In this document: positions 1 through 8,873 of the stretch, piece by piece | Numbering within the stretch: the stretch's first letter is position 1 | Layout of the letters: each line of letters starts with the position of its first letter | Assembly: GCF_011769985.2 (NCBI RefSeq) | Contig: NZ_CP039734.2 | Coordinates: forward strand, 434,001 to 498,000 | Direction of reading: 5' to 3' | DNA: 64,000 nt | Source: Sulfurospirillum diekertiae | Lineage (GTDB): Bacteria; Campylobacterota; Campylobacteria; Campylobacterales; Sulfurospirillaceae | Made by a program: the position numbers and the translations under genes | Notes under the pieces: generated by a model | What the model saw: the letters and a program-made list of their open reading frames with translations, nothing else | Told to the model about the DNA's origin: nothing | Database searches by the model: none

Positions 1-982
1 TGTGTATAGTAGCCATGTTCAAATAAGCACTATGGCGAAAGAGAAAGATTTAACACAGCGTATTGTTCTTAAAAATACAACGGATGAGCTGGCACAAATA
101 TCGGATGATATTAATGACATGGTGACCTCTTTTGCCACAACCTTAACCCATACGCTTCAAACGTTAGATGTGACCAATGTACAAAGCCAAAAGCTTGATC
201 ACGTCATTGTCTCTTTAGGCGAAAGTATCGAACATCAGGAAAAAAATATTGTTGATATGAATCTTTTGGTCTCAGATGTGGGGATGGAATTAGATGGAAT
301 CGAAAAAGCCTCAAATGCCACGACCGATGATTTACATATTACGGCAAATACCTTGGATGAATTTATTCAAAGCCTGAATCAGTCAGTGCAAAGTATCGAA
401 AATGGTTCGGAACGCCAAAATGATTTAGCACAAAAAGTGCATACACTGAGCGATCAAGCGCGAAGTATTCGCGAAATTCTGAGTATTATTGGCGATATTG
501 CCGATCAAACTAATCTTCTTGCCCTCAATGCTGCCATAGAAGCTGCTAGGGCAGGTGAACATGGGCGTGGTTTTGCCGTCGTTGCGGATGAAGTACGAAA
601 ACTAGCTGAACGAACACAAAAGAGTCTTTTGGAAATCAGTGCCAATGTTAATGTCATTACTCAAAGTGTCAATGATATAGCAGAAGATACAAAACAAACA
701 ACCGAAGAGATGCTTGAATCATCACAATTAGCCAAAGAGCTTATCTTACATGTTGAAGGAACAAAAGAGAAACTTTCCAGTACGTATATCAAGTCAACGG
801 ATGTTCGCAATAAAACGACATACGTTGCTACCCGTACTAAAAACCTCGTCGGTTTGATGGCCAGTATTGTAAACGGTACAACACTCAATAAAAAATTAAG
901 CCATGAGGTAGGAGAAGTTTCTGTATCTCTCTCTAATGGAGCAAATGAATTAGAAAAAACACTCAAGCAGTTTAAAGTATAA
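1..982 (+). CDS. Methyl-accepting chemotaxis protein, C-terminal part (truncated by window edge)
   Basis: The frame is open to the left edge, so the sensor domain and membrane segments lie outside the window. What remains begins with the end of a HAMP-like segment ([15 protein letters not shown]), then long coiled coil. The conserved hairpin tip of the MCP signalling domain sits near residues 165-200 ([21 protein letters not shown], then [15 protein letters not shown]). This tip binds the CheW/CheA complex in the family, so the protein should relay an unknown stimulus to chemotaxis. The apparent GTG at base 2 is not a credible start because the HAMP domain is cut. A strong hairpin terminator follows directly. 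Confidence 0.93.
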   Translation, partial: VYSSHVQISTMAKEKDLTQRIVLKNTTDELAQISDDINDMVTSFATTLTHTLQTLDVTNVQSQKLDHVIVSLGESIEHQEKNIVDMNLLVSDVGMELDGIEKASNATTDDLHITANTLDEFIQSLNQSVQSIENGSERQNDLAQKVHTLSDQARSIREILSIIGDIADQTNLLALNAAIEAARAGEHGRGFAVVADEVRKLAERTQKSLLEISANVNVITQSVNDIAEDTKQTTEEMLESSQLAKELILHVEGTKEKLSSTYIKSTDVRNKTTYVATRTKNLVGLMASIVNGTTLNKKLSHEVGEVSVSLSNGANELEKTLKQFKV

Positions 983-1010
983 AAGAAAAGAGCCTTTTGG
1001 CTCTTTTCTT
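983..1010. terminator. Bidirectional hairpin terminator
   Basis: Perfect 12-bp inverted repeat (983-994 with 999-1010) around a TTTT loop. A-rich and T-rich flanks let it serve both the chemoreceptor and the convergent superoxide reductase gene, whose stop codon it touches. Confidence 0.85.
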
Positions 1011-1434
1011 AAAGTTTTATTGAAGCGCTGTACTCACCGTGAAGGTTACAATAAGCTATGGCAGAAAGCATTTTGACATCTTTGGTGTTAATACGTGCTG
1101 CAAGAAAACCTCTTGATGTTGTTGGCTCAAGTGAGACATCTGCCACTTTTTTACCATCGGCTAAAAGTTCGATTTCGTAAATCCAATGGTTATCAACGCT
1201 TGGGTGAATGACTCCTTTTTGTCCGATATTGACTTCAACCAACGAAAATCCTTGTGCATCTGCTGCACCTACTTTAATTTCAGGTGAGTGTTTGAGTTCA
1301 AGCTCTGTCATATTCGCAGGGTCTTTGATTTCCATTTTCTTTTTGTTGACAATCAATTTCTCATCATAAGCCGAAGCATAGGTGGTAGCAAGTGCTGCTA
1401 CGGCAGCTAGTTTAAGGGCATCTCTTCGTAACAT
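1009..1434 (-). CDS. Superoxide reductase (neelaredoxin/desulfoferrodoxin-type), exported
   Basis: 141 aa. The family reduces superoxide to hydrogen peroxide at a non-haem Fe(His)4Cys centre without releasing O2. The centre is visible: His49 after Lys48, His77 and His83 in HPSVDNH (the family's six-residue spacing), and Cys129 with His132 in CNLH. There is no N-terminal desulforedoxin Cys4 domain, so it is a one-iron type. Residues 1-22 form a signal with RRDALK, resembling a twin-arginine motif, followed by a hydrophobic stretch ending in ASA, so a periplasmic location is likely. A good AAAGGAG lies before the ATG. It sits next to the Fe superoxide dismutase, making a two-compartment superoxide defence pair. 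A related thiosulfate-oxidation SoxZ-like fold is less likely because all five iron ligands are present. Confidence 0.85.
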   Translation of the reverse strand: MLRRDALKLAAVAALATTYASAYDEKLIVNKKKMEIKDPANMTELELKHSPEIKVGAADAQGFSLVEVNIGQKGVIHPSVDNHWIYEIELLADGKKVADVSLEPTTSRGFLAARINTKDVKMLSAIAYCNLHGEYSASIKL

Positions 1435-1470
1435 ATAGAACTCCTTTTAAATTAAGTTTGGTGTTGAAAA

Positions 1471-2064
1471 TTACTTCAAATTAGCGTTTGCAAAATCCCA
1501 ATTAATCAGATGATTAAAGAAAATATCTAAGTAATCTGCACGTTTGTTTTGATAATCCAGATAATAAGCGTGTTCCCACACATCAACGGTCAGGATTGGC
1601 TTAATGCCATGTGCAATGGGGGTATCAGCATTGGCGGTTTTCATGATCTCTAAAGTACCATTTTTAATTACGAGCCATGCCCATCCACTACCAAATTGTG
1701 TTAATCCTGCATTTTTAAATGCTTGAATAAACGCATCGTAACTTCCAAAGGCAGCATTAATTTTAGCAGCAATGTCTCCACTAGGGGCTCCACCACCTTT
1801 TGGTTTCATAGAGTTCCAGTAGAAGGTGTGATTCCACACTTGCGCGGCATTGTTAAAGATACCGACACGATCAGGATTGTTGACTGATTTTAAAATGAGA
1901 CCCTCAAGAGGCTCATTGGCTAAGTCGGTTCCTTCAATCAATTTAAGGAGGTTGGTCACATAGGTTTGATGATGTTTGCCATGATGGATTTCTAATGTTT
2001 TTGCACCAATATAAGGCTCAAGTGCCTCATGAGCATAAGGAAGATTGGGTAATACAATTGCCAT
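1471..2064 (-). CDS. sodB: Iron superoxide dismutase
   Basis: 197 aa from the ATG at 2064, chosen because AAAGGA lies just upstream. A start 15 bases earlier would lack one. The Fe/Mn SOD fold is clear: first ligand His27 in EIHHGKHH, the FeSOD-type signature AQVWNHTFYWN, GSGWAWLV, and the last ligands in DVWEHAYYLDY. Length and signature fit cytoplasmic FeSOD of microaerophilic Campylobacterota. It converts superoxide to O2 and H2O2. It has its own leader and is separated by only 36 bases from the superoxide reductase gene downstream on the same strand, so the two may be co-transcribed. Confidence 0.97.
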   Translation of the reverse strand: MAIVLPNLPYAHEALEPYIGAKTLEIHHGKHHQTYVTNLLKLIEGTDLANEPLEGLILKSVNNPDRVGIFNNAAQVWNHTFYWNSMKPKGGGAPSGDIAAKINAAFGSYDAFIQAFKNAGLTQFGSGWAWLVIKNGTLEIMKTANADTPIAHGIKPILTVDVWEHAYYLDYQNKRADYLDIFFNHLINWDFANANLK

Positions 2065-2183
2065 ACTAAATCCTTTCAAATAAGCTTTAGCCTTAAGAGA
2101 TATTTAAGCTATTCTTAAGGCTTGTTCTCATTCTATATTAAAACGACTTTAGAGTCAAGAGTATTTTTTTTAAGTTAAAAATC

Positions 2184-2195
2184 TTTACATGTAAA
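2184..2195. repeat. TTTACATGTAAA palindrome, exact, intergenic
   Basis: Lies 7 bases beyond the mscL stop codon, between mscL and sodB. Confidence 0.95.
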
Positions 2196-2202
2196 CGTGT
2201 TC

Positions 2203-2631
2203 TTATGCTTGTAGTGTTGCGCAATAAGGACATTTTTTAGCGGCAACGGGAATAGCCATCGCACACTCTGGACATGCTTTTGTAATTGCCTCAGGAGCTT
2301 TTTTAGGCGCGATTTTTCCATAACCCTTGATCATCATAAACATGACAAAGCCCAAAATAACAAAGGAAGTTAAGTCATTGAAAAAGACACCTAGTTTTAT
2401 GGCAGGTGCTCCTGCTTTTTCCAAATCAGCTAATGAAGCATACGTTTTACCATCAAGTGCGATAAACAGTGAGGAAAAATCAACATTGCCTAAGAGTAGA
2501 CCAATAGGAGGCATAATGACATTGGTAACAAGCGATTTGACAATGGTCGCAAAGGCTGCACCAAAGATAAAACCAACGGCCATATCAACAACATTGCCTT
2601 TAAGCAAAAAATCGCGAAACTCTTTTAACAT
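2203..2631 (-). CDS. mscL: Large-conductance mechanosensitive channel with C-terminal zinc ribbon
   Basis: 142 aa from the ATG at 2631, preceded by AAAGGAG. The longer open frame upstream overlaps the acetyltransferase gene and is not needed. TM1 (about 16-45) carries the conserved VVDMAVGFIFGAAF, and TM2 is about 80-104. MscL opens under membrane tension to release solutes on osmotic downshock. The tail is unusual: after TM2 there are two CxxC pairs (Cys120/123 in CPEC and Cys134/137 in CPYC), which look like a rubredoxin-type zinc ribbon on the cytoplasmic C-terminal bundle. Standard MscL has no cysteines there. Family call is certain; metal binding is inferred. Confidence 0.93.
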   Translation of the reverse strand: MLKEFRDFLLKGNVVDMAVGFIFGAAFATIVKSLVTNVIMPPIGLLLGNVDFSSLFIALDGKTYASLADLEKAGAPAIKLGVFFNDLTSFVILGFVMFMMIKGYGKIAPKKAPEAITKACPECAMAIPVAAKKCPYCATLQA

Positions 2632-2641
2632 GAAAACTCCT

Positions 2642-3067
2642 TTAATAGGTGATTTGTTTGATAAAATATTTAGGGGATTCAACATAGCCATGTCGTTCGT
2701 AAAAACGATGCGCCTCTTTGCGCCTTTCATGACAATGTACTTCAATGCGATCGCATCCTCTCTCTTTGGCAATGTATGTGGCGTAAGCTTCGAGTTCTGA
2801 TCCAATGTGATGAGAGCGCATTGTTTCATCCACGATAAAATAACTGATACGTAAAAACGAGCCTAAAAGGGCAATTTGAGGAATTACATGTAAAGAGAGA
2901 AGGGCGATTACACTGCCTTCTATTTCATAGCAAAAGAGCATTGCATCAGGGTTGGCTAAAAGCTCTTGAATGCGTTCTTTACAGAAAGAGTGTGTATTGG
3001 CATAGCCCAGCTGAGCCAGAAGTTCAACAATACGATCACTGTCTTCCGCCGTGGCATTACGTATCAT
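2642..3067 (-). CDS. GNAT-family N-acetyltransferase
   Basis: 141 aa. N-terminal MIRNATAEDSDRIVELL and the central acetyl-CoA pyrophosphate-binding region (YFIVDETMRSHHIGSELE, about residues 80-98), then a C-terminal FYERHGY motif, are typical of GNAT enzymes. The glycine-rich loop RSHHIGS is a variant of R/QxxGxG/A. The substrate cannot be deduced. It lies 10 bases upstream of the mscL start and 8 bases after ribA on the same strand, so ribA, this gene and mscL could be one transcript. A near-copy of the genome palindrome (2883-2894) is inside the gene, read as LHVI. Confidence 0.85.
   Translation of the reverse strand: MIRNATAEDSDRIVELLAQLGYANTHSFCKERIQELLANPDAMLFCYEIEGSVIALLSLHVIPQIALLGSFLRISYFIVDETMRSHHIGSELEAYATYIAKERGCDRIEVHCHERRKEAHRFYERHGYVESPKYFIKQITY
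2883..2894. repeat. TTTACATGTAAA palindrome, one mismatch, in acetyltransferase CDS
   Basis: Reads ATTACATGTAAA on the plus strand. It is in the LHV frame of the minus-strand gene. Confidence 0.75.
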
Positions 3068-3075
3068 ACTCTCTC

Positions 3076-3639
3076 CTAAAGAAGATGTCCCATCTGTTCT
3101 TTTTTGGTTTTCAAATAACCTGCATTGAACTTATTGGAAGGAATAATCACAGGAATTCGCTCTACAATGTCGATATGTTTCAAGCTCTCAATTTTCTTAG
3201 GATTGTTGGTTAAAAGCTTAATTTTTGTGATCTTAAAATAGTCCAAAATAAATTCGACCATCTCATAAGTGCGTTCATCATCTAAGAAACCTAGTTGATG
3301 ATTAGCTTCGATGGTGTTCAAGCCTTTATCTTGCAAAGCGTACGCATTGACTTTATTGAGCAGTCCAATATTTCTACCTTCCTGACGTAAATAAATAACC
3401 ATTCCGCCGTTTTGTTCGACTGTTTTCAGCGCGAATTCAAGCTGATCTCGACAGTCACATTTAAGACTTCCTATGCTGTCTCCTGTTAAACATTCACTGT
3501 GAACGCGTACCAACGGAATCTCACCCAAAGGCTCTTTAAAAATGACTAAATGCTCTTTAATGCCTTCTTTAAATGATTGGATTTTGAATGTCCCAAAGCG
3601 TGATGGGAGGTTCGCAACCTCGGAAATTTCTATTTTCAT
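3076..3639 (-). CDS. ribA: GTP cyclohydrolase II
   Basis: 187 aa, the length of monofunctional RibA. It hydrolyses GTP to the diaminopyrimidine that starts riboflavin synthesis. The zinc-binding cysteines are Cys50, Cys61 and Cys63 (SEC then KCDC), and the catalytic loop YLRQEGRNIGL is intact. It is divergent from hemB, with about 77 bases for both promoters. In C. jejuni ribA, hemB and argF are also neighbours, although there ribA runs in the same direction. Confidence 0.96.
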   Translation of the reverse strand: MKIEISEVANLPSRFGTFKIQSFKEGIKEHLVIFKEPLGEIPLVRVHSECLTGDSIGSLKCDCRDQLEFALKTVEQNGGMVIYLRQEGRNIGLLNKVNAYALQDKGLNTIEANHQLGFLDDERTYEMVEFILDYFKITKIKLLTNNPKKIESLKHIDIVERIPVIIPSNKFNAGYLKTKKEQMGHLL

Positions 3640-3658
3640 TTTCTTTTATATCCAGTTA

Positions 3659-3667
3659 TGCTAAAAT
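3659..3667 (+). promoter_or_regulatory. Putative promoter of hemB, extended -10 TGCTAAAAT
   Basis: TGC followed by TAAAAT about 50 bases before the hemB ATG. The same 9-base form precedes gapA, and TGnTACAAT variants precede several other genes here. There is no obvious -35, as usual for sigma-70 promoters of Campylobacterota. Confidence 0.6.
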
Positions 3668-3716
3668 CACTACTTTTTATAACGAGGTCTAATTTTAACC
3701 AAGATAAGGCAAAAAA

Positions 3717-4691
3717 ATGTTTAAAAGATTTAGAAGACTTAGAATGAATGCAACACTTCGCTCACTCGTGCGCGAAACAACCTTGAGTATGGACGATTTT
3801 ATTTATCCGTTGTTTGCTAAAAGTGGCGAAGGATTTAAAAAAGAGATCAGTTCGATGCCAGGTGTGTATCAGATGAGCATTGATGAAATCGTCAAAGAGT
3901 GTGGCAGTTTGCAAGAACTGGGTATCAACTCTATTATTTTATTTGGTATTCCTGAGGTAAAAGACAGCGTAGGAAGTGACGCACTCTGTGAACATGGCAT
4001 TATTGCCAGTGCGATTAAAGCGGTTAAAAAAGCGTATCCCTCTATGTTTGTGGTCACCGATCTTTGTTTTTGCGAATTTACCGATCACGGACATTGTGGT
4101 ATCTTAGATATGGAACACGAGAGTGTTGACAACGATGCAACTTTGGAGATTTTAGCTAAACAAGCACTTGTGCATGCGCATGCGGGAGCGGATATGATCG
4201 CCCCTTCAGGTATGATGGATGGTATGATCGAAGCATTGCGTGAAGCATTGGATGGCGAAGGGTTTATCAACCTTCCGATTATGAGTTATTCGACTAAATT
4301 TGCAAGTGCTTATTATGGACCATTCCGTGATGTAGCAGAATCTGCTCCTTCTTTTGGAGATCGCAAAACCTACCAAATGGATCCAGCAAACAGAAGAGAA
4401 GCGATCGCCGAATCTGTTGAAGATGAGATGCAAGGAGCAGACATTTTAATGGTCAAACCAGCCCTCGCGTACCTTGACATCGTTCGTGATGTACGCAATG
4501 CCACGAGTACGCCATTGTGTGTTTACAACGTGAGTGGCGAGTATGCACTTTTAAAAGCGGCTGCAAAAGCAGGTGTGATTGATTACGAGCGTGTCATGAT
4601 GGAAACCATGATTGCGTTTAAACGTGCTGGAGCTGACATTATCATCAGTTACCACGCGAAAGAAGTCGCTGAGATTTTAAGGAGAAAGTAA
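3717..4691 (+). CDS. hemB: Delta-aminolevulinic acid dehydratase (porphobilinogen synthase)
   Basis: 324 aa. It condenses two 5-aminolevulinates to porphobilinogen in haem synthesis. The metal-binding segment [14 protein letters not shown] (about residues 114-127) keeps the three cysteines of the zinc-type enzyme, and the Schiff-base lysine region [10 protein letters not shown] is present near 245. Full length and in context with hemN three genes downstream. The 74 bases to argF contain two short stem-loops (4696-4708 and 4733-4745), so argF expression may partly depend on readthrough. Confidence 0.97.
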   Translation: MFKRFRRLRMNATLRSLVRETTLSMDDFIYPLFAKSGEGFKKEISSMPGVYQMSIDEIVKECGSLQELGINSIILFGIPEVKDSVGSDALCEHGIIASAIKAVKKAYPSMFVVTDLCFCEFTDHGHCGILDMEHESVDNDATLEILAKQALVHAHAGADMIAPSGMMDGMIEALREALDGEGFINLPIMSYSTKFASAYYGPFRDVAESAPSFGDRKTYQMDPANRREAIAESVEDEMQGADILMVKPALAYLDIVRDVRNATSTPLCVYNVSGEYALLKAAAKAGVIDYERVMMETMIAFKRAGADIIISYHAKEVAEILRRK

Positions 4692-4765
4692 ATTCTACGC
4701 AAAGCGTAAGCTTGAGTGCGGGGAATTTTATGTGGGCTTTGCCCAAATAAAAGGAGACATTGAAT

Positions 4766-5692
4766 ATGAGACATTTTTTAACACTGAAAGATTATAGCAA
4801 GGCAGAGATTTTAGAGATCATTGACTTGGCGATTAAAATTAAAAAACAAGCCAAAAAAGGCAAATATAAGCCTTACCTTGAAAATCAAACCTTAGGGATG
4901 ATTTTTGAAAAAAGCAGTACACGTACACGCGTCAGTTTTGAAGTAGGCATTCATCAGCTCGGAGGCGTGGGTCTGTTCCTCTCTTCCAATGACTTGCAAC
5001 TAGGACGTGGTGAGCCGATGAAAGACACGGCACGTGTGATTAGCCGTATGGTTGACATGGTGATGATCCGAACCTTTGCGCAAAGTACACTCGAAGAGTT
5101 TGCGGCGTATTCACGAGTTCCTGTCATTAGTGGGCTGAGTGATTCGTACCATCCTGTACAACTGATGGCAGATTACCTCACGATGGTGGAGTATAAAAAA
5201 GATCAAAACCCTATCGTCGCTTACGTAGGAGATGGCAACAATATGACCCATTCCTGGCTTATGCTCGCTTCCAAACTGGGTTTTGAGCTTCGTATCGCTA
5301 CCCCTAAAGGGTATGAAGTGGATGCTAAAATTTTAGAAGATGCGCTTGCTTTTGCACAAGAGAGTGGGGCGGTCATTCACATTGGCAACGACCCGAAAGA
5401 GGCGATCAAAGGTGCTACGGTTGTCACCACAGACACATGGGTTTCCATGGGGCAAGAGAGTGAAAAAGCAGCACGTGTATCAGCATTCCAAGGCTACATG
5501 GTGGATGATGCGATGATGAGCTTAGCGCAGGACGATGCGATGTTTTTACACTGTTTGCCAGCGTACCGTGATTATGAAGTGAGTGAGAGTGTCTTTGAAG
5601 CGCACGCGGATGAGATTTTTGATGAGGCAGAAAACAGACTTCATGCCCAAAAAGCCGTCATGGTATGGCTTGATAGGCACAGAAACAGCTAA
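4766..5692 (+). CDS. argF: Ornithine carbamoyltransferase
   Basis: 308 aa from the ATG at 4766, nine bases after AAGGAG. An in-frame TTG at 4760 is too close to it. The carbamoyl-phosphate motif STRTR (about 52-56), HPVQ in [11 protein letters not shown], the DTWVSMG ornithine loop and HCLPA near the C-terminus are all present. It makes citrulline from ornithine and carbamoyl phosphate. Its TAA overlaps the ATG of the next gene by one base (TAATG), which suggests translational coupling. Confidence 0.97.
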   Translation: MRHFLTLKDYSKAEILEIIDLAIKIKKQAKKGKYKPYLENQTLGMIFEKSSTRTRVSFEVGIHQLGGVGLFLSSNDLQLGRGEPMKDTARVISRMVDMVMIRTFAQSTLEEFAAYSRVPVISGLSDSYHPVQLMADYLTMVEYKKDQNPIVAYVGDGNNMTHSWLMLASKLGFELRIATPKGYEVDAKILEDALAFAQESGAVIHIGNDPKEAIKGATVVTTDTWVSMGQESEKAARVSAFQGYMVDDAMMSLAQDDAMFLHCLPAYRDYEVSESVFEAHADEIFDEAENRLHAQKAVMVWLDRHRNS

Positions 5693-6180
5693 TGGAATTT
5701 AAACGAAAAAAAGAGTTCAAGATGATAGAAAAAATTTCTAAAGGTTTGAGCGTCAGCAAACAAAAAGAACAGACAGTTTTAGAGATCGTGCCAAGTGAGG
5801 CAGAAGAAACAAAGCTTTTACGCCTTAAAAATGGCTCGTGGGACAATGCGAAAGAACCATGGTTAGTGTATGATGAAAATCAAAAACTTCATGCACTGCT
5901 TTCGATTGATACCCTCAGTAAAATGATAGAGCATTTTAAAAAAGCGGAGCAAGAAGCTCTTTTTCTCAAATTGGAAAAAAGTATTTTGCAACAATTGCCA
6001 CTGGACTTTCAAGACGTTTGGGCGGTAGCAACCGAAGAGATCAAAAAGAGTAAAAAAAGTGAAATTGATTTTGATAAATTGGTCAAAAAGATCAAGAAAG
6101 ATCACCCCAATCTCTTTTTAGACCTGAAAGACCTCTATTTGCCTGAAGGGGCGAGTATTATCAACGCGACAACGCGTTAG
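5692..6180 (+). CDS. UPF0763 / DUF2603 family protein, function unknown
   Basis: 162 aa, lysine- and glutamate-rich, with no signal peptide or membrane segment. It resembles the Campylobacterota-specific UPF0763 family (Cj0993c-type) by size, position and the motifs KEPWLVYDENQKLHALLS and DHPNLFLDLKDLYLP. In C. jejuni the homologue occupies the same slot between argF and hemN, so a link to that cluster is conserved, but no function is established. A second possible start at 5722 (MIEKISK) would shorten it by ten residues. Confidence 0.8.
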   Translation: MEFKRKKEFKMIEKISKGLSVSKQKEQTVLEIVPSEAEETKLLRLKNGSWDNAKEPWLVYDENQKLHALLSIDTLSKMIEHFKKAEQEALFLKLEKSILQQLPLDFQDVWAVATEEIKKSKKSEIDFDKLVKKIKKDHPNLFLDLKDLYLPEGASIINATTR

Positions 6181-6188
6181 GATGAAGT

Positions 6189-7565
6189 ATGATTGATTTT
6201 GATAAATTTGCTAAATATTCTAAACCAGGGCCAAGGTATACCAGTTACCCAACAGCACCTGAATTTCATGAGGGATTTACGCACCAAAGTTATGAGAGCA
6301 TTTTAGCTACGCAAGATAAAAGTCGTAAACTCTCGCTCTATTTTCATCTTCCATTTTGCCGAAGTGCCTGTTACTTCTGTGGATGTAATGTTGTTTATAC
6401 GAGCAAGGAAGATAAAAAAGAGCGTTACATTAGCTATCTTGAACGAGAGCTTGAATTGCTCTCTAAACATCTCGATACTTCGCGTGAAGTGATTCAGATG
6501 CACTTTGGTGGTGGTACACCAACATTTTTTAGCGCACCGCAATTGAAGCGCATTATTAGTGCTATCAGAAGCCACTTCAAAAACTTTGCCAAAGATGCTG
6601 AGATCAGCTGTGAGATCGACCCTCGCTATCTCACTAAAGAGCAGTTGGATGTGCTTACATGTAACGGATTTAACCGTGTCAGTTATGGCGTGCAAGACTT
6701 CAACGATGAGGTTCAAAAAGCGATCCACCGCATCCAACCTTATGAGGTAACCAACAATGTCGTTAAAATGGCAAAAAGCTCAGGTATTAAGTCGATCAAT
6801 ATGGACTTAATCTATGGGCTTCCGTATCAAACGTTTGAGACATTTCAAGAGACTCTTCGTTTAGCGGTATCGCTTGATCCGAGTCGTTTGGCAGTGTTTA
6901 ATTATGCCCATGTGCCGTGGATGAAAAAATCCATGCGTAAAATTGATGAGACAACACTACCTCATCCAAGCGTCAAGCTTGCTATTATGCGCTATACGAT
7001 TGATTATTTAGAGTCAAATGGCTATAAAATGATCGGCATGGATCACTTTGCAAAGCCTGATGATGAGCTTTTCTTGGCGATTGAAAAAGGGGAGCTACAC
7101 CGCAACTTCCAAGGATATACCACTAAAGGCGGCGCGGACTTAATCGGTATTGGTTTAACAAGTATTGGTGAGGGTTTGAAACACTATGTTCAAAACTTCA
7201 AAGAGATGGACGCTTATGAAAAAGCGATTGATGCGGGTGTATTGCCGGTGCATCGTGGTCTGACTCTCAATGATGATGATGTGCTTAGGAAAAGCTGTCA
7301 TTATGGAGATGATGAGCAACTTCAAACTCTGAATATCGCTGGTATTGAAGCTCAGTTTGGCATCGACTTTTTTGATTATTTTGCCGATGCAGTAGCTGCC
7401 CTTGCACCGTTTGAGCAAGAAGAGTTGGTAATCGTTGATAGAGTTGCTAAAAAGATTTTAGTCAACACGACAGGCACACTGCTTATTCGCAATATTGTGA
7501 TGCCTTTTGATGCATATCTCCAAAAAATCCCTGAAGATAAACGACGCTTCAGTAAAACGGTGTAA
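6189..7565 (+). CDS. hemN: Oxygen-independent coproporphyrinogen III oxidase
   Basis: 458 aa, the full HemN length. It is a radical-SAM enzyme that decarboxylates coproporphyrinogen III to protoporphyrinogen IX without O2. The cluster motif CxxxCxxC followed by C appears in FCRSACYFCGCNVVYTS (about residues 54-70). The SAM-binding GGGTPTF and the HemN C-terminal domain (GIGLTSIGEG) follow. It starts 8 bases after the UPF0763 gene and is followed after 3 bases by the Fe-S oxidoreductase. A degenerate copy of the genome palindrome at 6654-6665 is read as LTCN. Confidence 0.96.
   Translation: MIDFDKFAKYSKPGPRYTSYPTAPEFHEGFTHQSYESILATQDKSRKLSLYFHLPFCRSACYFCGCNVVYTSKEDKKERYISYLERELELLSKHLDTSREVIQMHFGGGTPTFFSAPQLKRIISAIRSHFKNFAKDAEISCEIDPRYLTKEQLDVLTCNGFNRVSYGVQDFNDEVQKAIHRIQPYEVTNNVVKMAKSSGIKSINMDLIYGLPYQTFETFQETLRLAVSLDPSRLAVFNYAHVPWMKKSMRKIDETTLPHPSVKLAIMRYTIDYLESNGYKMIGMDHFAKPDDELFLAIEKGELHRNFQGYTTKGGADLIGIGLTSIGEGLKHYVQNFKEMDAYEKAIDAGVLPVHRGLTLNDDDVLRKSCHYGDDEQLQTLNIAGIEAQFGIDFFDYFADAVAALAPFEQEELVIVDRVAKKILVNTTGTLLIRNIVMPFDAYLQKIPEDKRRFSKTV
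6654..6665. repeat. TTTACATGTAAA palindrome, 10-bp core, in hemN
   Basis: CTTACATGTAAC: the central ten bases are exact and both outer bases differ. It is in the TC (FTCK-type) frame. Confidence 0.6.
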
Positions 7566-7568
7566 CAG

Positions 7569-8831
7569 ATGTTTAAATTTGATGTAACAAGCGATGCCTG
7601 TGTCAAGTGTGGTAAGTGTATACCTGTTTGTACAATTCACGAAGTCAACCGTGATGAAGTTACCAGTCCCAGAGGTTTTCTTGACCTTCTAGGTGCCTAT
7701 CAACGAGGTGAACTTGAACTGGACAAAAATGCTAAAAGTATTTTTGAAAGCTGTTTTTTGTGCACCAACTGCGTAAGTGTCTGTCCGAACGATTTGCCAG
7801 TCGATATGTTGATAGAACAAGCGCGTAACGACATTCGCAAAAAATTTGGGCTTGCATGGTACAAAAAACTCGCCTTTTTCTTGCTTCGCAATCGTAACAT
7901 CATGGATGTTCTTGCACGCTTTGGCTTTATGTTCCAAACCTGTGGTTTTAAAATAGTGGAGAAAAAAAGCTCCATGTATCTGCGAAACTTTCCCATTATC
8001 AAGATGGACAGACTTTTCCCAAGTCTCGCAAAAAAAACCTTCTTAAACTCCCATCCCGATGTCATCCATAATGGTGGCAAAGGCAAAGTGGGCATTTTCA
8101 TCGGCTGTTTAGCCAATTACATGTATACCGACATCGGCAAGTCACTTTTAGAGATTTTGAAAGAGTTGCAGATAGACGCGTATCTCATAAAACAACAAAA
8201 ATGCTGTGGTGCACCTCAATACTTTACAGGCGATTTTGATAGCGTGGATTATTTGGCAAAATTTAACATTGAGTACATCGAAGGCTTTGTAAATGAACTT
8301 GATGCCATCATTATTCCTGAAGCAACGTGTAGTGCGATGATCAAAGAGGACTACGCGCATTTTTTCCATGACCAACCTGAATGGAAAGCACGTGCCATTG
8401 CCATCAAACCTCACATTTTTATGGCAACCGAATACCTAGAGAAAAAGACAAATTTGGCTGAAATCTTGGCTACCAAAGCTCGTAAAAGTGAAGTAGTCAC
8501 CTACCATGACCCATGCCATGCGCGCAAAATGCAAGGCGTTTGGAAAGAGCCACGTAACCTCATTTCTCAAAACTACGTCATTAAAGAGATGAGCGACCCG
8601 AACCGCTGTTGTGGTTTTGGAGGCGTTACGATGCAAACAGGAAATTACCGCTTTGCCAAAGCCGCAGGACTTCCAAAAGCCGCGATGATCAAAGAGACGG
8701 GCGCAGAGTATGTGAGTGCCGAGTGTAGTGCGTGTCGCATGCAACTAGGCGATGCCATGCATGGGCAAAAAGTGGACACTATCTTTAAAAATCCAATCGA
8801 ATTGATTGCTAAAGCACTTCGAGAGGGTTAA
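7569..8831 (+). CDS. (Fe-S)-binding oxidoreductase, GlpC/glycolate oxidase iron-sulfur subunit type
   Basis: 420 aa. There are two N-terminal 4Fe-4S motifs (CVKCGKCIPVC near 12-22 and CFLCTNCVSVCP near 60-71), then two CCG domains (KCCGAPQYF near 214 and NRCCGFGGV near 345) with CHARK between. This is the layout of GlpC, GlcF and LutA-type subunits that pass electrons from a dehydrogenase to quinone or HdrB-like centres. No flavin subunit is adjacent, so the substrate is open. The same gene follows hemN in C. jejuni (Cj0991c), which points to a conserved but undefined partner role. It ends at a hairpin made of two genome palindromes. Confidence 0.85.
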   Translation: MFKFDVTSDACVKCGKCIPVCTIHEVNRDEVTSPRGFLDLLGAYQRGELELDKNAKSIFESCFLCTNCVSVCPNDLPVDMLIEQARNDIRKKFGLAWYKKLAFFLLRNRNIMDVLARFGFMFQTCGFKIVEKKSSMYLRNFPIIKMDRLFPSLAKKTFLNSHPDVIHNGGKGKVGIFIGCLANYMYTDIGKSLLEILKELQIDAYLIKQQKCCGAPQYFTGDFDSVDYLAKFNIEYIEGFVNELDAIIIPEATCSAMIKEDYAHFFHDQPEWKARAIAIKPHIFMATEYLEKKTNLAEILATKARKSEVVTYHDPCHARKMQGVWKEPRNLISQNYVIKEMSDPNRCCGFGGVTMQTGNYRFAKAAGLPKAAMIKETGAEYVSAECSACRMQLGDAMHGQKVDTIFKNPIELIAKALREG

Positions 8832-8839
8832 GTTAAACG

Positions 8840-8851
8840 TTTACATGTAAA
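8840..8851. repeat. TTTACATGTAAA palindrome, exact, intergenic
   Basis: First member of the hairpin pair, 8 bases after the stop of the Fe-S oxidoreductase. Confidence 0.95.
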
Positions 8852-8861
8852 GCTTTTCAAC

Positions 8862-8873
8862 TTTACATGTAAA
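8862..8873. repeat. TTTACATGTAAA palindrome, exact, intergenic
   Basis: Second member of the hairpin pair, 10 bases after the first. Confidence 0.95.

Noticed and set aside
2327-2800. Plus-strand open frame over mscL and the acetyltransferase
   Set aside because: Spans two well-supported minus-strand genes and their boundary, composition not protein-like.
4391-4400. HIP1-type GCGATCGC octamers
   Set aside because: Only a few isolated copies (for example near 4391 and 24037), no enrichment comparable to TTTACATGTAAA.
8117-8128. Further TTTACATGTAAA-like site
   Set aside because: Two internal or outer mismatches (ATTACATGTATA), so it was not counted, although its frame is of interest.
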